Below the pieces are notes generated by a model. The model had not been told where the DNA came from. It searched no databases and saw only the letters and a program-made list of their open reading frames with translations. A program made the position numbers and the translations under genes. Source: Deltaproteobacteria bacterium (GTDB taxonomy: Bacteria > Desulfobacterota > Desulfobacteria > Desulfobacterales > UBA11574). Taken from it: 11,144 bases of DNA. Below are positions 1-6,913 of this stretch, piece by piece. Every line of letters begins with the position of its first letter. Positions within the stretch are counted from its first letter, which is position 1. The stretch lies in contig JAFDCA010000327.1 in the NCBI GenBank assembly GCA_019313025.1, positions 1-11,144 on the forward strand. The letters run 5' to 3'.

Positions 1-568
1 AAGTGCTAAAAAAAGCGATGAACAGAAGTTGTGTGGATGTCGGGTCAAGAGAACGTGGTGGTGTTGAAATGTTTGCGTTTATGGAATTTTGTATGGAACA
101 ATTTTGCTTGTTAGGTGAAGCGTTCTTTTCAGGCTCGATCTTTATATTCCGGAAGTTCGATAATACGAGCGTCACCTTGATAAAATAAAATAAAATGATT
201 CCTGTTATAATATGAATCAGGATATTGACCAGATGGAAACCTAGCACATCATATCTGTGGAAATAGTAGTTTAATGCAAAACTAACATTGGCCACCGGGC
301 GATGGGAAGCGAGGCTTTTGAATCCAGCATTGATGATTCCATTGAATGTGAGTTTTGTTAAGCGTATTTGAGGGTTATCCCGAATATTATCTATATCATC
401 CAAAATAAAAGGGCCTTTGATGCTGTTTGTATAGATAAAACAAATACAGGCCGCCAACACCAATAACAATATGAATTCGGATGTAAAAAAAGAAACGTAC
501 GATCTGGTTTGATGGTTAGGATTGACGTTGGAATTGACAGATGTTTTATGGATTTTTTTTCGGTCCAT
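1..568 (-). CDS. Partial GT-C/TPR-type (TMTC-like) membrane glycosyltransferase, N-terminal 189 residues
   Basis: The reverse strand is open from an ATG at 568 to the left edge: 189 codons with no stop, so the 3' part lies outside the window. The product begins with about 30 polar residues, then a hydrophobic helix (about 31-48), then a loop with an acidic pair (D57-D58, in FILDDIDNIRDNPQIR) and a second helix (about 112-131). This matches the N-terminus of the gene just upstream (643-2598) segment by segment: FVGYDDQDYVTENSQIR there, and an HP..W.SH..D..L block that corresponds here to RPVANVSFALNYYFH. It is therefore a tandem paralogue of a putative membrane glycosyltransferase. In GT-C enzymes the first outer loop carries catalytic acidic residues. 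Residues 138-180 form a polar N/S/T/P-rich loop that the paralogue lacks. TPR repeats would be expected beyond the edge but are not visible. No good Shine-Dalgarno precedes the ATG. It lies 74 bp downstream of the paralogue and is probably cotranscribed with it. Confidence 0.85.
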   Translation of the reverse strand, partial: MDRKKIHKTSVNSNVNPNHQTRSYVSFFTSEFILLLVLAACICFIYTNSIKGPFILDDIDNIRDNPQIRLTKLTFNGIINAGFKSLASHRPVANVSFALNYYFHRYDVLGFHLVNILIHIITGIILFYFIKVTLVLSNFRNIKIEPEKNASPNKQNCSIQNSINANISTPPRSLDPTSTQLLFIAFFST

Positions 569-642
569 TGTAATCAATTTTATATTCAAAGACAGGTGGA
601 TAAAAAAATTCTAAAGTTTTAATTTGAGTCAGCTATTACCTT

Positions 643-2598
643 TCATTTTGACGATCTGTTATTACTCAAAATATCAAGGTTGATGCGTGCTTCGGAAAAA
701 CCCGGGTCGAGTTGAAGCGCCTTTGAAAAAAATACTTTGGCCTTGTTAAATTTCCCCTGCCGAAGCAGTATAATTCCCAATTGATTATAAGCTTGAACAT
801 AATCAGGCTTAATTTTAATCGATTCGCCAAAATGAGCAAACGCTTCTTTTAAGTTACCTTGTTTTAATCTAATATTCCCAAGGTGATAGTGTGCTTCCTC
901 ATGATTTGGATTGATTTTAAGTGTCTCCTTATAGTGGTATTCGGCCTGATCCATTTTCTTTTGAGAAGACAGTATATAGGCCAGATTATAGTGTGCATTG
1001 GCATTTTCGGGATCGATGTTAAGTATCTCTCTATATTGTGATATGGCTTGTTCAGGTTTTTCTTGTAAAAACAAGACATTTGCCAGATCCATGCGTGTAT
1101 TTGTTTTCTGAGGATTAATTTCAAGTGCTTTGGCAAAGTACGAAACCGCCTCTTCATAGTTTCCTTTACGACAAAGGGCCAACCCCAGATTGCCATGCGC
1201 AGTGGCAAATTTGGGATTAATTTTCAATGCTTCTTTATAGTGAAAAATAGCCCTATCAAGATCGATTGGTTCTGATGCAATTGCGAGATTATTGTGCGCT
1301 TTATAATTGTTTTCAGTTACTCTAATCGCATGTTCAAAAAGCGTTATGCTGTTTTTCCAATGACGTATCTGAAAGAAAGTCTTCGCTGTTAAGGCTGATA
1401 AGATTAATATAGCAAACACGCTAAGATAGATTTTTCGATAGTGCCATTTTCTAAAAAGATCTAAAACACCCCATGCAACAATAATATAAAGCCCTATTAA
1501 CGGTATATATGTGTATCGGTCCGCCATCGCTTGTGCGCCCACCTGCACAAATCCGATCACGGGCACCAGCGTGCCGAGATACCAGAACAGTCCGATGACG
1601 ATATACGGATACTTCTTTGCCGCCCTTAAGGCCAAAAAACAGGCACAAGTGATGAGCAAAGCGGCTCCGACGATCTGCCAAGCTGGCAAGGTATCTCTTG
1701 GATGTGGATAAAATACAGCCAGTTTGCTGGGCCAGAACATTTTTAGAACATATTTTGCATAGGAAACAAGTGCATTTGCAATACGATTTTTCAGTGACAA
1801 CCCCCCTAATGCTTGTACCGCCCCCTCGCTTTTCTGGGCAAAAAAAGTCAATGCGCATGACAACACAACAGGGATAAAAAAAGGAATCTTTTCTAAAATG
1901 AGTCGTTGAATACCCTTAAAATCAAAATGATCACCTTTTTCAGATTGTAAAAGAACATCATCTTTATGGTGAAATCTGTTGAGGGGCCAGAAGTCCAGCA
2001 AGAGTAGTAAAAAAGGGAATGTCACCAGCATGGGTTTCGCCATAAGACCTATACTTAATAAAACAATAGTCAGTATGTAATATTTGGTCGATGTTTTTTT
2101 AACATAACGGCAATAGGCGGCAATGCTCAGCAGGCCGAAAAAGGTACTTAAAACATCTTTGCGTTCAGAAACCCATGCCACTGATTCCACATGAAGCGGA
2201 TGCAATGCAAAAAGGGCTGCCACAAATGCGCTCCTCCAGATTGCACCGGTCATCCGTTCAAGCACTAAAAACAGTAAAATGGCATTAAGCATATGGAATA
2301 TTAAATTTGTCCAGTGATGCCCCATGGGATTTAATCCATAGAGCTCACAATCGAGCATGTGAGAAATCCAGGTTAAAGGATGCCAGTTTGCTGAATAGAA
2401 CGACGTAAATGCCCAGGCAATGCCCTTAACGGTTAAACCTTTCCGAATTTGACTGTTTTCAGTGACATAGTCTTGATCGTCATAACCGACAAAATCAAAA
2501 TTTTTGACCTGCCCATATGTCATAATAATGGCCAGGATCAAAAGCAGACTGATTGCTATTTTAATATGACGGTCCGTTATATTGTATTTTGCCTTCAT
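643..2598 (-). CDS. TPR-containing GT-C membrane protein, TMTC-like putative glycosyltransferase
   Basis: The 651-residue protein has two parts. Residues 1 to about 410 are a multi-pass membrane region with roughly ten hydrophobic segments. Residues about 432-634 hold six tandem 34-residue TPR units with the usual pattern (NLG/A..L....G....A...Y..AL.INP); the first is one residue short. The first outer loop carries an acidic pair, D40-D41 (VGYDDQDY), placed like the catalytic acids of GT-C enzymes. It is followed by the HPLTWISH block (73-80) and later a DRYTYIP motif, both typical of bacterial relatives of eukaryotic TMTC O-mannosyltransferases. Transfer of a lipid-linked sugar to an exported acceptor, with the TPRs as a binding platform, is inferred from the family; bacterial members are mostly uncharacterised. 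The ATG lies 8 bp after the stop of the YfhO-like gene and has no strong Shine-Dalgarno, which suggests translational coupling. A paralogue follows 74 bp downstream. Confidence 0.9.
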   Translation of the reverse strand: MKAKYNITDRHIKIAISLLLILAIIMTYGQVKNFDFVGYDDQDYVTENSQIRKGLTVKGIAWAFTSFYSANWHPLTWISHMLDCELYGLNPMGHHWTNLIFHMLNAILLFLVLERMTGAIWRSAFVAALFALHPLHVESVAWVSERKDVLSTFFGLLSIAAYCRYVKKTSTKYYILTIVLLSIGLMAKPMLVTFPFLLLLLDFWPLNRFHHKDDVLLQSEKGDHFDFKGIQRLILEKIPFFIPVVLSCALTFFAQKSEGAVQALGGLSLKNRIANALVSYAKYVLKMFWPSKLAVFYPHPRDTLPAWQIVGAALLITCACFLALRAAKKYPYIVIGLFWYLGTLVPVIGFVQVGAQAMADRYTYIPLIGLYIIVAWGVLDLFRKWHYRKIYLSVFAILILSALTAKTFFQIRHWKNSITLFEHAIRVTENNYKAHNNLAIASEPIDLDRAIFHYKEALKINPKFATAHGNLGLALCRKGNYEEAVSYFAKALEINPQKTNTRMDLANVLFLQEKPEQAISQYREILNIDPENANAHYNLAYILSSQKKMDQAEYHYKETLKINPNHEEAHYHLGNIRLKQGNLKEAFAHFGESIKIKPDYVQAYNQLGIILLRQGKFNKAKVFFSKALQLDPGFSEARINLDILSNNRSSK

Positions 2599-2606
2599 AA
2601 ATTTAT

Positions 2607-4838
2607 TCAGAAGTTTCTTTTTTTAGACAATCGAAGCACTCCTTTTTCTAAAACAAGGACAAATAAAATAAAAAAGAGTCCTGTTTGGGTAAAACGCAAT
2701 CCAAGACGAAACGACCGGGGAGCAAATTCGAGCTTAATTTCATGTTCCCCTTCCGATACTTGGCAGGAGATAAAGGTATTCAAGAACGGTTTCAAGGGAA
2801 TCGCTCTGTCGTTTTCTTTAGCGACCCAACCCGGGTGAAATGATTCTGAAAGGATTATAGTTCCGGGCTGCTTTGTGAAAATATAAAGATATCGTCGATC
2901 AGGCGACACATATTTCACTCCAACCGGAATGATATGCCTTTTCGAATCTTCAGTAACAAAAAAGGCTCTTGGAAGCACATGGACATTTTCATAAAGATAG
3001 ACCGGCTTTTCTCTCCACCAACCCCCACCAAAGTTCGGCATTGTAATGGTGTCTTGAATTTTGAATTTAAGACGAGGATTTTTTATCGGTTTAAAAGTAA
3101 TCAAATGGGTAATTCCGGCAAGGTCATAAAGATCGGGCCGGGCAAAATCAAATAAACGAAACGCCCACATTGTCTCTGAAATTGGAAGCGTTCCATCCAG
3201 TCGTGTCAGGAAATGCAAGGTATTGAGCTTGGCAAGGGGTTCATAACCACCGGCACGACCAATTTTATTCTGAATAAAAATCCAATCACCCAGTGGGGTA
3301 AGTCGATAAGCCCTTAGTTCAACCGGTTGAATCGATGCTGCTCTTACAGGGCCGGGATGCTCTTTAATCGCCTCTATGATTTTTATAGGCGGCTTCAGAT
3401 CTTCTTTGTGATATCCTGTCAGTATCCCGTTTGAGGCAACGAGTATTGGATCCGCTATTAGAAAGCATGTTAAGATGATTTGGACAATTTGAAAACGCTT
3501 CCAAAAGTATACGCCAGATAAAAGAAAAAAACAAATCATCGCTCCAAAATATCGAACATTCAAAGTTGTCGTGTCCTGAGTATACGGCAAAATAAAAATA
3601 CCTGAAAAAAACAGGCCGAACACGGCTATGCCTAAAAATAGGGATACATGTCTTTTTCTGTTGGCAATATCAATAAGATACTCAAATCCGGATCCTGCAA
3701 AAATGCATAATATGAGTATACTAAAAATAAAATAGCGGGATGGGTTGGTGAGCATGGACACACCCGGAATGTTCTTTAAAAGCCAATCAAACAGGGGCAG
3801 CGTCTCGCCCATACTAAAGAGCCACGGAATGATACCCCAAATAGCCACATACTGAAAATTTTTCCTGGAAAAGAAAATACCCAGGAAAGATAGGACCATT
3901 CCCCCTATCCCGATGTAAGCACACGTCTCCCAAGCAAAATCATGCCTCAGGAATTCAGGACGAAACAGAATGCGAAACCATTGTTTGATACTCCAGTCAA
4001 AATGGAAACCGAACATTGAGCTTGAGCTGCCCAAAAAGATTCTGGAAGAAAGATACGTCTGTTCAAGGGACGGAAACAATTGCACACTGATCAAAAGAAA
4101 CGAGATAAGACCGGAAAGAAGTAATCTGTATATAATGGAGAGCCGATCTTCTCTCGATGGAGACAGAATGATTTTCCATATTCCATTCAGCAAAAAAAGC
4201 CAGAAACCCATAAACGCATATTGAGGCGTGCCTGAAAGCAACGTCATGGCAAAGACAACGCCAAATGCCAATGGAAAATGTCGTTCCCTTCTTTCCAAAA
4301 CCAAGATTGACAACAACACAAACAAGGGGAGCCAACATATTGAAGTATAATAGCCCAGCCAACCAGCGTTGATATAATAAAGTATACGTCCGTTGAGCAT
4401 ATAGAGGCATCCGGCAAGCAGGCCTCCTTTATTTTTACACTCCGGGTGTCTGGCAAGCAAATATGCACCGAGACCGGCAATTGCCAGGTGTATTGCCTGG
4501 TATAACCAAAGGGCTTTAAAGAAAGAAAAAAAAAGAAAAAGAACGTTTAAAGGATAAAAAAGGGCATACTGAAGATTGCCCACAATGGATTGACCAAACA
4601 TAATGTAAGGGTTCCACAAGGGTATCTCCCGGAGTTCCTGGAACGTTTGATGTAATAGCAGTTTGGAACCATAGACATAGGGTATTAGATCCGAACCGTC
4701 ACCTGAATAGAAATCGATTAAGCCCAACCATATGGGGCAAAAAAGAATTGCGGAGAGAAAAATAATGATCCAGATGGGATAATGTTTTTTCAACAATAGA
4801 TTAATAGCCACCGATTGTTTTGAAAATAAAAGGTTCAT
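2607..4838 (-). CDS. YfhO-like multi-pass membrane protein (putative GT-C glycosyltransferase)
   Basis: The 743-residue protein has an N-terminal helix (about 21-41) followed by an outer loop with acidic residues (D42, D47, D50) and the block PLWNPYIMFGQ...NLQYALFYPLN. This block is a hallmark of the YfhO family. Many hydrophobic segments follow up to about residue 460. A large soluble domain (about 470-700) ends in ESFHPGWVAKENDRAIPLKP, GEHEIKLEFAPRSFRLGL and a last membrane helix, again as in YfhO proteins. In Firmicutes, YfhO is linked to glycosylation of lipoteichoic acid; here the acceptor is unknown. The length is close to or slightly below the usual family size and the gene looks intact. 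It is the first gene of the minus-strand trio and faces a divergent methyltransferase gene. The ATG at 4838 has no convincing Shine-Dalgarno. The family call is firm; the sugar and acceptor are unknown. Confidence 0.88.
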   Translation of the reverse strand: MNLLFSKQSVAINLLLKKHYPIWIIIFLSAILFCPIWLGLIDFYSGDGSDLIPYVYGSKLLLHQTFQELREIPLWNPYIMFGQSIVGNLQYALFYPLNVLFLFFSFFKALWLYQAIHLAIAGLGAYLLARHPECKNKGGLLAGCLYMLNGRILYYINAGWLGYYTSICWLPLFVLLSILVLERRERHFPLAFGVVFAMTLLSGTPQYAFMGFWLFLLNGIWKIILSPSREDRLSIIYRLLLSGLISFLLISVQLFPSLEQTYLSSRIFLGSSSSMFGFHFDWSIKQWFRILFRPEFLRHDFAWETCAYIGIGGMVLSFLGIFFSRKNFQYVAIWGIIPWLFSMGETLPLFDWLLKNIPGVSMLTNPSRYFIFSILILCIFAGSGFEYLIDIANRKRHVSLFLGIAVFGLFFSGIFILPYTQDTTTLNVRYFGAMICFFLLSGVYFWKRFQIVQIILTCFLIADPILVASNGILTGYHKEDLKPPIKIIEAIKEHPGPVRAASIQPVELRAYRLTPLGDWIFIQNKIGRAGGYEPLAKLNTLHFLTRLDGTLPISETMWAFRLFDFARPDLYDLAGITHLITFKPIKNPRLKFKIQDTITMPNFGGGWWREKPVYLYENVHVLPRAFFVTEDSKRHIIPVGVKYVSPDRRYLYIFTKQPGTIILSESFHPGWVAKENDRAIPLKPFLNTFISCQVSEGEHEIKLEFAPRSFRLGLRFTQTGLFFILFVLVLEKGVLRLSKKRNF

Positions 4839-4865
4839 GCTTGAGGGGACTGTTTTTCTGTGGAG

Positions 4866-4894
4866 ACTATCTCACACACCAAGAATCCCGTCAA
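4866..4894 (-). promoter_or_regulatory. Candidate sigma-70-type promoter for the YfhO/TPR-glycosyltransferase genes
   Basis: Read on the minus strand, TTGACG (4889-4894) and GATAGT (4866-4871) are separated by 17 bp. They match the -35 and -10 consensus at five and four of six positions. Transcription would start near 4859, about 20 nt before the YfhO ATG at 4838. This is a pattern match in a divergent spacer and has not been tested. Confidence 0.35.
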
Positions 4895-5048
4895 GACTGT
4901 TCTCATAGCCGATAATAACTCATGGAAACAAAATCCGCCAGATCCCAAGCCCAAGTTAAATGAATGCGCAATAGAAAATATTAAACGTAAAGTTAGGGTT
5001 GAGACTTTAATTCTTATATGGTAACAAAAATCGAAAAAAATAAGACAA

Positions 5049-5076
5049 TTGTCATTTTTATTAAGAATTTTATTCT
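5049..5076 (+). promoter_or_regulatory. Candidate sigma-70-type promoter for the methyltransferase-GT2 operon
   Basis: TTGTCA (5049-5054) and TATTCT (5071-5076) are 16 bp apart, matching the consensus at five and four of six positions. The predicted start near 5083 leaves a leader of about 50 nt that includes the ribosome binding site at 5118-5123. If this promoter is real, translation cannot begin at the TTG at 5049, which supports the ATG at 5133 as the start. AT-rich surroundings make chance matches likely. Confidence 0.35.
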
Positions 5077-5117
5077 CAATTTTTTCCTCTGGAGAGCATT
5101 TTTTATCCCTTAAACAC

Positions 5118-5123
5118 AAAAGG
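5118..5123 (+). promoter_or_regulatory. Ribosome binding site that selects the methyltransferase start
   Basis: AAAAGG lies 9 nt before the ATG at 5133. The reading frame stays open 28 codons further upstream to a TTG at 5049, but that start has no comparable site and its extra residues look unlike the family. This supports 5133 as the true start. Confidence 0.5.
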
Positions 5124-5132
5124 CAACAACAA

Positions 5133-5861
5133 ATGGATGAAAAGCACTTCTTAGAACTCAGACTCAAAGAGGAAAACTACTGGTGGCACGTTAACAAGCG
5201 GCAGCTTGTTCTCAAGTTTCTTGACCAACTAAACATATCCAAAAGCCGTGTTTTGGAAGTGGGATGCGGTGGTGGATATTTATCGTCACTTCTGACCCAG
5301 GCCGGTGCGAATGTGGTTGCCACTGACCTGTATATTCATGCTACAAGCTTGGTTAAGGAAAAGGGGGTATCCCAAAGCCTTACCTTTGACGCGGGTCAGC
5401 CATGGCCGTTTAAAAACCACTCTTTTAACGTTGTCATCATGCTTGATGTCCTCGAACATATTGAAGATGATATCGCTTGCCTGCATGAAGCTCGACGGGT
5501 GTTGAGACGAAACGGTGTGGCCGTGCTAACCGTGCCCGCACACCAATTCCTGTTCTCCGACTGGGACAGGGTGTTGAGTCATCATCGCCGCTATTCAAAA
5601 TCATTGCTTCAACGGACCTTCAGAAATGTCGGTTTTCAACCCATACTCATTTCATACTATAATGTTTTGAGTTTTTTTCCGGCATTGATTCTCCGAGGAA
5701 AAAATCGGCTTTTTGGATGTCAACTTGACGGTGCCGAATTTCCCGATATTCCCGAATTTGTTAACAAATGTTTAAAATGGTGGGGTCGTCTGGAATGTGC
5801 TTTGATTTCTTTTAAGTTGCCAATAGGATTGTCATTTTTTATTGTTTTAAAATCACAATAG
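5133..5861 (+). CDS. Class I SAM-dependent methyltransferase
   Basis: With the start at ATG 5133, which has AAAAGG 9 nt upstream, the protein has 242 residues. The glycine-rich SAM-binding motif I is VLEVGCGGG (40-48). The acidic residue ending strand 2 is D65 (VVATDLY), and the motif IV region reads LDVLEH (104-109). This is the Methyltransf_11/UbiE-like fold. The N-terminal EENYWWHVNKRQLV and the late segment DWDRVLSHHRRYSK are typical of methyltransferases found beside DPM1-type glycosyltransferases in sugar or polyprenyl-lipid clusters. No signal peptide or clear membrane helix is seen, so it should be cytoplasmic. The substrate is unknown; a sugar, a lipid-linked glycan or another small acceptor is possible. 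The stop codon overlaps the ribosome binding site of the next gene, so the two are almost certainly one operon. A longer form from TTG 5049 is possible but less likely. Confidence 0.88.
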   Translation: MDEKHFLELRLKEENYWWHVNKRQLVLKFLDQLNISKSRVLEVGCGGGYLSSLLTQAGANVVATDLYIHATSLVKEKGVSQSLTFDAGQPWPFKNHSFNVVIMLDVLEHIEDDIACLHEARRVLRRNGVAVLTVPAHQFLFSDWDRVLSHHRRYSKSLLQRTFRNVGFQPILISYYNVLSFFPALILRGKNRLFGCQLDGAEFPDIPEFVNKCLKWWGRLECALISFKLPIGLSFFIVLKSQ

Positions 5862-5865
5862 GAGG
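5860..5865 (+). promoter_or_regulatory. Strong ribosome binding site of the GT2 gene, overlapping the upstream stop codon
   Basis: AGGAGG begins inside the methyltransferase TAG stop (5859-5861) and lies 11 nt before the ATG at 5877. A second in-frame ATG at 5886 would be 20 nt away, so 5877 is preferred. The overlap suggests tight coupling of the two genes. Confidence 0.7.
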
Positions 5866-5876
5866 TTGATTATTTC

Positions 5877-6863
5877 ATGCGCAACATGGGTCCTGACTCT
5901 GTAATATCAGTGGTTGCCCCGTTTTACAACGAAGTCAAGAATATTAACGCATTTGTGGAAGAGTTGGAAAACGAATTTGAGAAAATCGGCTATAGCAATA
6001 AACACGAATTGATTCTTGTCAATGACGGCAGTACTGACGGCAGCGACCGAGAACTTGAACGAATCATTTCAGGTCGGTCTGGTAACATCAAGGTCATCCA
6101 TCTGTCCCGAAACTTTGGTCATGCTTCAGCCGTATATGCGGGATTGAAGCATGCCAGCGGTGAAGTTATTATTTTAATGGATTCAGACATGCAGGATGAT
6201 CCGGGATGCTTCGAATTGTTTTTACAAAAATGGCGGGAGGGATACGATGTTGTTTACTCAAAACGATCTTCCCGTCGGGAGAGTGCCCCGCTCCGTTTTC
6301 TTTTCTGGCTGTTTTACCGTATCTTGTTATTGATGTCCGACACCTATATACCGCCTGATGCCGGCAACTTTGCCTTGATGGACAAGCGTGTGGTTAACAT
6401 CCTTCTATCGTTGCCTGAAAAAAATATATACGTGCCTGGACTCAGAGCCTGGGTCGGCTTCAAGCAGATCGGTTTGCCGGTTCCGCGGCGGCTGAGATAC
6501 GACCAATCACCCCGAACGAATTTAAAGGCCAAATGGAATCTGGCCATTAACGCAATCTTTAGTTTTTCTTATTTGCCTCTTATTATTTTCCGGATTCTCG
6601 GCATTCTGGCCTTGATGGTCTCCATATTTCTTGCGAGTTTTACGCTTTATCACAAACTGATTTCCGGTTTGGCCGTCACGGCCTGGGCTTCCAATTTAAT
6701 TACGATGACGTTCTTCGGAGGGCTCAATCTTTTCGGAATCGGAATAATTGGTGAGTATATCAGTCGAATTTACAACGAAGTCAGAGCGCGTCCCAGATAT
6801 ATCATTGACCGCATCGCCGTCAGCGAGACGGCCTCCGATAGTGATAAAATGATAGACCCATGA
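5877..6863 (+). CDS. Family 2 glycosyltransferase, DPM1/GtrB type with C-terminal membrane helices
   Basis: The 328-residue protein starts with a GT-A catalytic domain. The nucleotide-binding start is SVVAPFYNE (11-19), the strand with D50 reads LVNDGSTDGS, and the DxD metal-binding site is D102-D104 (MDSDMQDDP). The GNFALMDKRVV block and the basic stretch before the membrane are normal for the family. Two to three hydrophobic segments (about 225-300), including FFGGLNLFGIGIIGEYISRIY, anchor it in the membrane as in GtrB and related polyprenyl-phosphate glycosyltransferases. By family, it transfers a sugar from a nucleotide donor to undecaprenyl phosphate on the cytoplasmic side, giving a lipid-linked sugar for GT-C enzymes that act outside. 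Three kinds of GT-C-like gene flank it, which fits that role. The sugar (mannose, glucose, aminoarabinose precursor or other) cannot be told. It forms an operon with the methyltransferase upstream. Confidence 0.9.
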   Translation: MRNMGPDSVISVVAPFYNEVKNINAFVEELENEFEKIGYSNKHELILVNDGSTDGSDRELERIISGRSGNIKVIHLSRNFGHASAVYAGLKHASGEVIILMDSDMQDDPGCFELFLQKWREGYDVVYSKRSSRRESAPLRFLFWLFYRILLLMSDTYIPPDAGNFALMDKRVVNILLSLPEKNIYVPGLRAWVGFKQIGLPVPRRLRYDQSPRTNLKAKWNLAINAIFSFSYLPLIIFRILGILALMVSIFLASFTLYHKLISGLAVTAWASNLITMTFFGGLNLFGIGIIGEYISRIYNEVRARPRYIIDRIAVSETASDSDKMIDP

Positions 6864-6913
6864 TATTTGAACGTTTGTATTCCATTTTACGATTGATAAT
6901 TCTCAGTAGCTTT

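Noticed and set aside
3..188. A 61-codon plus-strand open frame at the left edge
   Set aside because: The opposite strand carries the partial glycosyltransferase gene with clear homology to its neighbour; the plus-strand frame is its shadow.
1451..1858. A 135-codon minus-strand frame inside the TPR glycosyltransferase gene
   Set aside because: It is a different frame on the same strand as a gene with strong domain evidence; its composition is irregular and it has no motifs.
5049..5132. A 28-codon N-terminal extension of the methyltransferase from a TTG start
   Set aside because: There is no ribosome binding site for the TTG, the extra residues do not look like the family, and the ATG at 5133 has AAAAGG 9 nt upstream.
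4835..5167. A 110-codon minus-strand open frame whose TGA overlaps the YfhO-like ATG
   Set aside because: It is cysteine-rich with no recognisable family pattern, runs through the divergent promoter region and overlaps the methyltransferase start on the other strand.
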